17,845 bases of DNA, from positions 1-17,845 of the forward strand of contig JAAENB010000177.1 in assembly GCA_024224995.1 (NCBI GenBank). The letters are read 5' to 3'. This document shows, piece after piece, positions 1 through 5,347 of the stretch. The first letter of the stretch is position 1. Every line of letters starts with the position of its first letter. The notes under the pieces are model-generated. The model saw only the letters and a list, made by a program, of their open reading frames with translations. It made no database searches and was not told the origin of the DNA. The stretch comes from a bacterium (GTDB lineage Bacteria; Spirochaetota; UBA4802; UBA5550). Position numbers and translations under genes: made by a program.

Positions 1-284
1 AAGGGGATCAATCAAGTTCCGCTTCAAAGATCATGGTTCCCCGGTGCCATAGGAGTAAACCGAATTGAAAAAGAAGTCTCTTCGTTCCCTGTAAGATAAT
101 TTTTTTCTGTACAGGTTCCGGAGAGAATCAGCCGAAGATTTTTTCTGAAAGCGACGTGACGTCACGTCGCTTTCAAGGTACAGGCTCTATTTAAAAAGAG
201 TTTCTTAAGAGAGTAAACTTTGGCAAGCGCAATTACCATATTATAGTGTTTTTTTATTTTTAAAAATTAATCAATTGCCAAATA
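1..284. other. Upstream non-coding region without a recognisable gene
   Basis: No coding region of convincing quality is visible in either strand. The stretch holds the 30-bp palindrome described separately (146-175). At 199-211 it has the 13-mer AGTTTCTTAAGAG, which recurs exactly at 7399-7411 as the right end of repeat module A. This may be the remnant of another copy of that element, with the palindrome in the hairpin position, but the left end of module A is not recognisable here. The rest is AT-rich sequence leading to the promoter of the first lipoprotein gene. Confidence 0.5.
146..175. repeat. Perfect 30-bp palindrome, no loop
   Basis: The two 15-bp halves (TGAAAGCGACGTGAC and its exact complement) meet without a spacer, centred between 160 and 161. 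The centre contains TGACGTCA. It could be a cruciform-forming site, a dimeric regulator site, or a transcription terminator, although no strong T-run follows. The 13-mer at 199-211, shared with repeat module A, suggests it may instead be the collapsed hairpin of such an element. Confidence 0.75.
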
Positions 285-313
285 TTGCCATGATCAACTT
301 GAATGGTTCTAAT
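285..313 (+). promoter_or_regulatory. Putative sigma-70 promoter of lipoprotein gene 1
   Basis: A -35 box TTGCCA at 285-290 (5 of 6 to consensus) is separated by exactly 17 nt from a -10 box TCTAAT at 308-313 (5 of 6). Transcription would start near 320, at the foot of the leader hairpin. An extra direct copy of ATTGCCA lies just upstream (274-280 and 284-290). This is by-eye consensus matching only. Confidence 0.5.
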
Positions 314-321
314 CATAAAAG

Positions 322-356
322 AAGGTACAGCATAGTGCCCCCCGTCCCTGTACCTT
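322..356 (+). promoter_or_regulatory. 5' leader hairpin of lipoprotein gene 1
   Basis: AAGGTACAG (322-330) pairs with CTGTACCTT (348-356) around a 17-nt loop rich in C. If the promoter call is right, the hairpin forms the very 5' end of the mRNA, where it could protect the transcript or regulate it. It could also be a weak terminator, since a few T residues follow the 3' arm. Confidence 0.45.
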
Positions 357-384
357 TTAATCAAAAAAAACAAGAGGTAAGACT

Positions 385-1200
385 ATGAAACAGGTACGTA
401 AAGCGTCTCAAGTATTCTCATTGGTTCTTCTAATAGCGGTTTTTTCCGGGTGTGAGGCAGGTCTCACTTCTTCCAATAATTCCGGATCGACCGATAACCA
501 GGGAAACGGGTTTAGTTTCTCCGATATGTATTCACGCATGAACGCGTTGGAGGAAGAAATAAAAAATTTAAAGCAGGTAAACCAGCAGCAGCAGGATTTA
601 TTACAGCAGGATATTAGTACTTTGAATCAAACTGCCTGGGAAACCGGGGGAAACGCGGGAGATATTTCCTGGAACGGAGGAAGTGTGGGCATAAACACGG
701 CGAATCCCGCAGCGGATCTTGATGTGGGCGGTATCTTTCAAGTAGATACAGCGGCAGAAGCAGTGCAAACAAGCAGGTATGTAAAAGAGTTTTCCGGGAT
801 AATAAACGGACCGGGTAATTGGCCAAGCTGTACGCAGGGGGCAAAAACCGTGTATATTGGAAGAATTGAGGATTCAAGTTCCCATAGTTTCATAACAATT
901 GAATTGCTTGGATCACACAGGGGATATCACAACTATAATACCTATTTTGATTATAAAAAATGGGTTATTATGGCAGGAGACTATATCAGTTCCAACCTGG
1001 TATCAACATCGGGCGGCGGAGATAAAGTTAATTTGTATAATGGCAGCTCTATAGGTGATTATAATAATATAGAAATTGGTTCCGGGTTTGATATACGCTT
1101 GCTGGTAAACCCGCAATGCGGTTCCAATGTGTATTATACCTATGTAGTAAAATATTATTCGGGAGCGGATTTTACGCCCCATTCCACCAGGAACTGGTAA
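385..1200 (+). CDS. Lipoprotein with coiled coil and tail-fibre-like C-terminal region
   Basis: A 271-residue protein with a basic N-terminus, a hydrophobic stretch (about 10-20) and a lipobox-like FSGC with Cys23 as the likely lipidated residue, so probably membrane-anchored and exposed on the periplasmic or outer face. A low-complexity Ser/Asn/Gly linker (about 28-43) is followed by FSFSDMYSRM and a Gln-rich coiled coil (about 50-80). The segment VGINTANPAADLDV (101-114) resembles the repeat seen before the C-terminal regions of phage and bacterial trimeric fibre proteins (known pattern VGIGTxxPxxxLDV). The Tyr/Asn/Gly-rich remainder I do not recognise. The N-terminus is paralogous to the lipoprotein at 1928-2722 (MKQ start, SGCEAGLTS, FSFSDMY) while the C-terminal domains differ, so this is a shared anchor with an exchanged head. 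AAGAGGTAAG lies just upstream as ribosome binding site. Function unknown; surface adhesion or ligand binding is an inference. Confidence 0.8.
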   Translation: MKQVRKASQVFSLVLLIAVFSGCEAGLTSSNNSGSTDNQGNGFSFSDMYSRMNALEEEIKNLKQVNQQQQDLLQQDISTLNQTAWETGGNAGDISWNGGSVGINTANPAADLDVGGIFQVDTAAEAVQTSRYVKEFSGIINGPGNWPSCTQGAKTVYIGRIEDSSSHSFITIELLGSHRGYHNYNTYFDYKKWVIMAGDYISSNLVSTSGGGDKVNLYNGSSIGDYNNIEIGSGFDIRLLVNPQCGSNVYYTYVVKYYSGADFTPHSTRNW

Positions 1201-1270
1201 CAATTGAAATAAAATTTAAAAAAATTTTTTTATAAAAATTTTTAAGGAAAATTTTCAATATATTAATTGT

Positions 1271-1299
1271 TATTGACATTAAAGGTGTATGTGTCAATA
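1271..1299. promoter_or_regulatory. Inverted repeat overlapping a possible promoter
   Basis: TATTGACA (1271-1278) and TGTCAATA (1292-1299) form an 8-bp dyad with a 13-nt spacer, about 52 nt upstream of the lysine-rich gene. The left half contains a perfect -35 box TTGACA, but the -10 candidates at the right distance (CAATAT or AATATC) are poor. The TTGACA/TGTCAA half-sites are the same as those of the dyads at 1726-1750, so one regulator could bind both. It could also be chance in AT-rich DNA. Confidence 0.35.
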
Positions 1300-1350
1300 T
1301 CCGAAAATAATAATAGATTAAAACTAATAATACCTTAAGGAGAGACTCAA

Positions 1351-1584
1351 ATGGCCAAAAAAACAGCGAAAGCACTTGAAGCTGATCTAAAAAGAAAGCA
1401 GGACAAGATAGCAAAATTATCCGATCAAGTAAAAACTGAAAAGGGAATGGTTGCGAATCTTAAAAGCGAACTCGTAGAAGCAAAAAAAGATGAAGCTGCT
1501 AAAAAGAAAGCTGCTGCGGAAAAACAAAAAGCTGCTGCTGCCAAAAAGAAAGCTGCTGCAAAGAAAAAAGCAAAGAAAAAGTAG
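1351..1584 (+). CDS. Small lysine/alanine-rich basic protein, histone-H1-like tail
   Basis: A 77-residue protein. Residues about 5-50 look like a charged coiled coil (ALEADLKRKQDKIAKLSDQV). The C-terminal third consists almost only of Lys and Ala with runs of AKKKAAA, like the tails of histone H1 or bacterial H1-like DNA-binding proteins. There is no signal peptide, so it is presumably cytoplasmic and nucleic-acid binding. A good ribosome binding site (AAGGAGAG, 1337-1344) supports the start. It stands alone between the two paralogous lipoprotein genes, with its own terminator-like hairpin. Family membership is not certain because low-complexity Lys/Ala sequence arises easily; a role in nucleoid compaction is an inference from composition. 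Confidence 0.7.
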   Translation: MAKKTAKALEADLKRKQDKIAKLSDQVKTEKGMVANLKSELVEAKKDEAAKKKAAAEKQKAAAAKKKAAAKKKAKKK

Positions 1585-1597
1585 TCCAAATAGAAAG

Positions 1598-1645
1598 GCC
1601 GGGAATGAAAAAACAGTTTATTTAAACTGCTTTTTCATTCCCGGC
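1598..1645. terminator. Strong hairpin, probable bidirectional terminator
   Basis: GCCGGGAATGAAAAA (1598-1612) pairs perfectly with the complementary 15-mer at 1631-1645. After one A/C mismatch the inner arms CAGTTTA and TAAACTG also pair, leaving a 2-nt loop. Read on the plus strand, the inner hairpin is followed by CTTTTT; read on the minus strand it is followed by the complementary T-run. It lies 13 nt after the stop of the lysine-rich gene. Confidence 0.7.
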
Positions 1646-1725
1646 ACCTTAACCTGCTTCAATCCTCTCATCAAACACCAATTACCACAATAAAAAAGAT
1701 TTAAAAGCATTATGCTGATAGTTTT

Positions 1726-1750
1726 TGTCAAAAATTGACAGTTGCTGTCA
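1726..1750. promoter_or_regulatory. Two overlapping dyads, candidate upstream activator sites
   Basis: TGTCAAAAATTGACA (1726-1740, 6-bp arms, 3-nt spacer) overlaps TGACAGTTGCTGTCA (1736-1750, 6-bp arms, 3-nt spacer). Their position roughly 115-140 nt before the -24 box of the sigma-54 promoter at 1866-1881 is where enhancer-binding proteins of the NtrC type normally bind. No such activator is encoded in this window. Confidence 0.5.
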
Positions 1751-1808
1751 GGAATTAACACTTACACGCGTACATATACGCATAAATAGACAAGCATCTC
1801 CTCCGAAT

Positions 1809-1830
1809 GCCGTATTAACGGCGTTTTTTT
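1809..1830 (+). terminator. Intrinsic terminator
   Basis: GCCGT and ACGGC (1809-1822) form a short stem with a small loop, followed after one G by seven T residues (1824-1830). It would stop any plus-strand transcription before the sigma-54 promoter of lipoprotein gene 2. Confidence 0.65.
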
Positions 1831-1865
1831 ACCGGATCGATAATTTATTTTGCTATAAACCGCGT

Positions 1866-1881
1866 TGGCATGGAACTTGCA
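1866..1881 (+). promoter_or_regulatory. Sigma-54 (RpoN) promoter of lipoprotein gene 2
   Basis: TGGCATGGAACTTGCA matches the known consensus TGGCAYR-N4-TTGCW at every defined position, with GG (1867-1868) and GC (1879-1880) 12 nt apart. The expected start of transcription is near 1892, giving a leader of about 36 nt with the ribosome binding site AGGAGAG at 1913-1919. Transcription should therefore depend on an ATP-driven enhancer-binding protein, for which 1726-1750 offers candidate sites. Confidence 0.8.
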
Positions 1882-1927
1882 TATATAATAAGTAGATGAA
1901 AATTTTTAAATTAGGAGAGTAAATACA

Positions 1928-2722
1928 ATGAAACAATTACAAGTAAGTTTAATAAGCCTGGTTTTAACAGCGCTGGTCGCTTTTTCCGGATGTGAGGCCG
2001 GACTTACCAGTGGAAATGATTCCGCAGACGGTTCCGGTGAACATTTCAGTTTTTCCGATATGTATAACACCATTGACACATTAAAAAGTGAAATAGAAAT
2101 TTTAAAATCGGGAATAACCATGGCAGTACCAGCCGGGTCGGTAATCTCTTTTGCCGGGGGAACTGTACCCGCAGGCTGGCTTTTGTGCGACGGAAGAGCC
2201 GTAAACAGGGAAGAGTACAAAGGATTATTCGCTGCAGTTAGCACCATGTACGGCCCCGGAGATTCATCATCAACATTTAATCTGCCCGATTACCGCGGTT
2301 ATTTTCTGCGAGGCTGGGATAACGGCTCCGGAAACGATCCTGACGCCGCAGGCAGGACCAACCGGGGTGACGGAACCACGGGGAATGCAGTAGGAACAGT
2401 GCAGGATTTCGCGGTGAAAGATCATGAGCATTATTATAGCTCTTTAACATCTAATGATGGAGATCATACTCATCCATGGAAATTTGATGCAAATCATAGT
2501 TATGCTGAATTTCTTGCCGATCATTATCATTTTTCAATAAACAAGGGATTGAAGGGGCATGATCAGCAATCTTACGCAAATCCTGCTGAAGCTAATATTT
2601 TTTCAATAGGAGCTGCCGGAGAACATAATCACTCAATTTCGGGAAATACCGACGGCTATGGAGAGAGTACTTTTGAAACAAGGCCCAAAAATAAAAGTGT
2701 GATGTATATTATTAAATATTAA
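1928..2722 (+). CDS. Lipoprotein carrying a phage tail-collar (PF07484-like) domain with HxH motifs
   Basis: A 264-residue protein with a signal peptide and lipobox-like AFSGC (Cys22), then the same anchor as the lipoprotein at 385-1200 (SGCEAGLTS; FSFSDMY at 40-46) and a short coiled coil (about 47-61). From about residue 67 it is a tail-collar domain: VPAGSVISFAGGTVPAGWLLCDG, here spanning 67-89, then LPDYRGYFLRGWDNG and the C-terminal ETRPKNKSVMYIIKY that is usual in phage tail fibres. Four HxH pairs (His166/168, 180/182, 199/201, 233/235) resemble the metal-binding pairs in the needle of phage long tail fibres. Expression appears to be under sigma-54, unlike its paralogue. It could be a domesticated fibre tip used as a surface adhesin or receptor-binding lipoprotein; no other phage gene is present, so a prophage is unlikely. 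Confidence 0.85.
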   Translation: MKQLQVSLISLVLTALVAFSGCEAGLTSGNDSADGSGEHFSFSDMYNTIDTLKSEIEILKSGITMAVPAGSVISFAGGTVPAGWLLCDGRAVNREEYKGLFAAVSTMYGPGDSSSTFNLPDYRGYFLRGWDNGSGNDPDAAGRTNRGDGTTGNAVGTVQDFAVKDHEHYYSSLTSNDGDHTHPWKFDANHSYAEFLADHYHFSINKGLKGHDQQSYANPAEANIFSIGAAGEHNHSISGNTDGYGESTFETRPKNKSVMYIIKY

Positions 2723-2746
2723 ATTTTGGGTTTATTTACAATGTCA

Positions 2747-2851
2747 GGGAATTAGTCCTGTCTTTCCGTAACAGGAGGCACGGAAGCCGACGCCCCTGTG
2801 TAATATAGGATGTATTATCACAGGGGTGTAGGAAAGACAGGACTAATTCCC
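2747..2851. repeat. Nested 105-nt hairpin after lipoprotein gene 2
   Basis: Outer arms of 21 bp (2747-2767 and 2831-2851) are exactly complementary. An inner stem pairs ACGCCCCTGTG (2790-2800) with CACAGGGGTGT (2819-2829, one G-T pair), continues after a bulged T2818 as TAATA/TATTA, and closes on a 7-nt loop. The 22 nt at 2768-2789 stay unpaired on one side except for a possible GGC/GCC mini-stem. The predicted fold is thus a junction, not a simple stem. There is no T-run after it, so it is not a classical terminator. Confidence 0.8.
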
Positions 2852-2915
2852 GAGCGCACCCTAAAAAATTAAACAGCTCCCCTCTTTCCCCACATTCAAC
2901 CGTATACTTTTTAAC

Positions 2916-2943
2916 TTGATAAAATACCGTATGGTGCTATGAT
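2916..2943 (+). promoter_or_regulatory. Putative sigma-70 promoter of the nuoF-like gene
   Basis: TTGATA (2916-2921, 5 of 6) and TATGAT (2938-2943, 5 of 6) are 16 nt apart. Transcription would start near 2950, giving a leader of about 25 nt before the ATG at 2975. Confidence 0.5.
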
Positions 2944-2974
2944 TGGATTTTGAAAACGAGTTCAGGAATCTATC

Positions 2975-4255
2975 ATGGAAACAGTTGAAAGAACGATTAT
3001 AAAAAAAGGGCCGGTTTTTTTCTCTTCGTATGAGCCTGGTTCGGCAATAACAAAGGCAGCGGCACTGGAGCCCGGAGATCTTATTGCGGAAACAGAGAAA
3101 GCCGGTCTTCGTGAACGAAGAGGGGCTCAAATTTCCGTAGCCCGGAAATGGGAGCAGGTACGCGCGGTAAAAGAGGAAACCGGTGAAGAAACAGCCTGTA
3201 TTGTGTGTAATGCCGATGAAGGAGATCCCGGAGTATTAAAAGACCGGGTACTTCTGGCGGAAAACCCGCGGCTCCTTTTTGAAGGCATGGCACTTGCCGG
3301 GTACGCGGCAGGAGCGGAAGAGGGAGTCTTTTTCCTCAGGAAAGAATACGGGGATCTAAAAGAAAACCTTGAAAAAGTTCTGGGTACAATGAGAGAAAAC
3401 AACTTCCTGGGAACAGCAATAGCCGGAAAAAAAGGATTTAATTTTGATATTAATATCCGGACAGGGGCCGGAGCCTATATCGCGGGAGAAGAGTCTCCAT
3501 TAACGGGTGTTGAAGAAGGCAAGCGTGCTGAGACAGGAGAACAACCGGCTTTTACCGCGCAAAAAGGATACCAGGGATCACCGGCAGCGGTGAATACCGT
3601 AGAAACCTTCTGTAGTATGGCAAGAATAATCGAAAAAGGAAGCGCCTGGTTCGCGTCCCTGGGAACGGGACTGTCAAAAGGGACCAGGATACTGAGTATT
3701 TCCGGAGATTGCGAAAAGCCCGGTATGTATGAAGTAGAGTGGGGGCTTTCCCTCAGTGATATTATAACAATGGCACAGGGGATCAATACCGGGGCAATTG
3801 TGTCCGGCGGACCGGCAGGGATCTACATCAATGAAAAAGATTTTTCCCGGAAGCTCTGCCATGATGACCTCTCCACAGGCGGTTCCATACTCCTGGTACA
3901 AAAAGAAAAAGATCTGTTCGATAATATCCTTAGCAGTGCCCGTTTTTTCGCGGAAGAGTCCTGCGGCTGGTGTGTACCCTGCCGGGCAGGGACCGTACTG
4001 CTGAAGCAAAAACTGGAAAAGATCTCTCACGGCAGCGGAATCGCTCAAGATCTGAAAGAACTTGAAGAATGGTGCGGGATTATTCGAGCGGCAAGCAGGT
4101 GCGGTCATGGACAGAGCGCGCCCAATCCCATCATGAGCAGTATAAAAAATTTCAAAGAAGTATATGAAGCAAAGCTTAGAAAAGGAGTAGATTACGCCTC
4201 TGATTTTGATCTGGACAAAGCACTTGAACAGGCACGGGAGTTGAGAAGAAGGTGA
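2975..4255 (+). CDS. NuoF/HoxF-like flavin and Fe-S subunit with divergent glycine-rich loop
   Basis: A 426-residue homologue of the 51-kDa subunit of complex I and of diaphorase HoxF, which pass electrons between NAD(P)H, FMN and a [4Fe-4S] cluster. Recognisable parts are VCNADEGDPGVLKDR (77-91), GAGAYIAGEES (164-174), the NTVETF segment, the SLBB region, and the cluster motif SCGWCVPCRAGT with Cys330, 333, 336 and distal Cys376 (SRCGHG). The canonical loop GLRGRGGAGFPTGxKW, which binds FMN and NADH, reads GLRERRGAQISVARKW (44-59): three glycines and the Phe-Pro pair are replaced, so normal FMN or NADH binding is doubtful. There is no NuoE-like subunit or domain. The next gene encodes the matching HoxU-like subunit 184 nt downstream, so they probably form one soluble complex. 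Ribosome binding site is weak (CAGGA). Electron partner unknown. Confidence 0.85.
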   Translation: METVERTIIKKGPVFFSSYEPGSAITKAAALEPGDLIAETEKAGLRERRGAQISVARKWEQVRAVKEETGEETACIVCNADEGDPGVLKDRVLLAENPRLLFEGMALAGYAAGAEEGVFFLRKEYGDLKENLEKVLGTMRENNFLGTAIAGKKGFNFDINIRTGAGAYIAGEESPLTGVEEGKRAETGEQPAFTAQKGYQGSPAAVNTVETFCSMARIIEKGSAWFASLGTGLSKGTRILSISGDCEKPGMYEVEWGLSLSDIITMAQGINTGAIVSGGPAGIYINEKDFSRKLCHDDLSTGGSILLVQKEKDLFDNILSSARFFAEESCGWCVPCRAGTVLLKQKLEKISHGSGIAQDLKELEEWCGIIRAASRCGHGQSAPNPIMSSIKNFKEVYEAKLRKGVDYASDFDLDKALEQARELRRR

Positions 4256-4439
4256 TCGGTGGCCCGGAGGGCCGGGTTATCGGTGATCGGATAAGAAAGG
4301 GATCGGGGGTCAGGGGTCGGTAAAGAGAAAGAGGATCGTAGAGGCGGTGGAGACAGGTGCAAGGAACGAGGCAAAAGGCGAAGAGTAGGGGAGAGGCATG
4401 CCTCTCCCTGGCGACAAAGGGGAAAGGGGAAACAGGATA
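4256..4439 (+). other. G-rich spacer with 20-bp palindrome
   Basis: The gap between the two redox genes is unusually purine-rich, with repeated GGTGATCGG and GGGGTC-like words and a small GGCCCGGAGGGCC inverted repeat. At 4389-4408 it contains a perfect 20-bp palindrome centred on GCATGC. An upstream in-frame ATG (4398) lies inside this palindrome, which argues against its use as the start of the following gene. Confidence 0.6.
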
Positions 4440-5147
4440 ATGAGTGGAATAAGGTTTTTTATTGATGAAAAAGAATGTATCGCGCGAGAGGGGCAGACAG
4501 TAACAGGGGCAGCCCGGGAAAATGGAGTATTTATTCCAACGCTCTGCGATTTTAAAGGGCTTACCCCGGCAGGAACCTGCCGGATGTGTACCAGCAAAAT
4601 AAACGGCACCTTTGCGGCAGCCTGCACCACAACAGTGTCGGAAGGGATGAAAGTGGAAAACGACACACCGGAGCTGAATAATATCCGCAAAGCTATTGTG
4701 GAAATGCTCTTTGTGGAAGGGAATCATCAATGCGCCATTTGTGAAAAGACAGGAAATTGCGATCTCCAGGCACTGGCGTACCGCTACAGAATGCTGGTCT
4801 CCCGTTTTCCCTACCAGTTCCCGGTAAGGGAGATCGAATCATTAGGTCATAAAATTTTAATCGATACCAACCGCTGTATTCAATGCATGCGCTGCGTCCG
4901 GGGCATAGTCACCCCCGAAGGAAAACATATTTTTAAGATGAAACGGGATCACAAGGAACTGCAATTAAGCCTTGATCCGGAAACAGCCCCAACAATAAGC
5001 GATAAACAGGCCATTGAAGCAATGCACATCTGCCCCGTAGGAGCAATCCTGGGAAAAGGCTCCGGGTACGCAACCCCAATCGGCAAACGCAAATACGACT
5101 CCCAACCAATAGGAAGCGAAATTAACAAAGAAAACTCAAAGAAATAA
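4440..5147 (+). CDS. HoxU / NuoG-N-terminus-like Fe-S subunit
   Basis: A 235-residue electron-transfer subunit with three predicted clusters. The [2Fe-2S] domain has Cys36, Cys47, Cys50 and Cys62 (C-x10-C-x2-C-x11-C). The His/Cys-ligated [4Fe-4S] cluster has His96, Cys98, Cys101 and Cys107 in EGNHQCAICEKTGNCDLQ, the spacing typical of HoxU. A further [4Fe-4S] cluster can form from Cys146, Cys149, Cys152 and Cys198 (ICPVGAI). The second ferredoxin-type motif seen in some HoxU proteins is missing, as is the catalytic part of NuoG. The protein should take electrons from, or give them to, the NuoF-like subunit upstream and link it to a catalytic partner not found beside it. I chose ATG 4440 because the homologous fold begins at IRFFID; an in-frame ATG 42 nt upstream lies in a palindrome. 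Confidence 0.85.
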   Translation: MSGIRFFIDEKECIAREGQTVTGAARENGVFIPTLCDFKGLTPAGTCRMCTSKINGTFAAACTTTVSEGMKVENDTPELNNIRKAIVEMLFVEGNHQCAICEKTGNCDLQALAYRYRMLVSRFPYQFPVREIESLGHKILIDTNRCIQCMRCVRGIVTPEGKHIFKMKRDHKELQLSLDPETAPTISDKQAIEAMHICPVGAILGKGSGYATPIGKRKYDSQPIGSEINKENSKK

Positions 5148-5149
5148 AC

Positions 5150-5178
5150 TTGACGAAAAAAAGAAAAAATAATACCAT
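5150..5178 (+). promoter_or_regulatory. Possible sigma-70 promoter upstream of the HEAT-repeat gene
   Basis: TTGACG (5150-5155, 5 of 6) and TACCAT (5173-5178, 4 of 6) are 17 nt apart, directly after the stop codon of the Fe-S gene. A transcript from here would contain the complete 32-bp hairpin at 5214-5295 in its leader. Confidence 0.35.
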
Positions 5179-5213
5179 TCATGTTAATTCTTTTAGGTGA
5201 GACCCGTGCTTGA

Positions 5214-5295
5214 GGGCGATATGCACCTGCTGTTGACACCCCAAACCAACCCCCCGGGATTATTTTGGGGTGTCAACAGCAGGTGCATATCGCCC
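5214..5295. repeat. Perfect 32-bp inverted repeat with 18-nt loop
   Basis: The arms 5214-5245 (GGGCGATATGCACC... to ...ACACCCCAAA) and 5264-5295 are exact reverse complements. The loop (5246-5263) contains a C6 run and GGG. No T-run follows, so it is not a plain terminator. The arms share no sequence with the other long hairpins of this window, and the loop lacks the 32-nt motif shared by those at 13.2 and 17.6 kb. Confidence 0.85.
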
Positions 5296-5347
5296 CCACC
5301 ACAACCGTAATCCCTCTAAAAAAGGGTACCTTCACAAAACAAGTTCT

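Noticed and set aside
181..240. Second sigma-54 promoter (TGGCAAGCGCAATTACC) upstream of lipoprotein gene 1
   Set aside because: The -12 element lacks the GC at the required 12-nt spacing (TA instead).
385..2722. Prophage remnant, because of tail-fibre-like domains
   Set aside because: Both proteins have lipoprotein signal peptides and their own promoters, and no other phage gene, integrase or attachment site is visible.
4176..4730. 184-residue minus-strand frame across the two redox genes
   Set aside because: It overlaps conserved NuoF- and HoxU-like coding sequence and the G-rich spacer; the Pro/Ser/Phe-rich product shows no domain.
5270..5347. Longer N-terminus of the HEAT-repeat protein from GTG 5270
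   Set aside because: The GTG and following codons lie in the arm of a perfect 32-bp hairpin and encode no HEAT-like sequence; ATG 5348 starts the recognisable protein.
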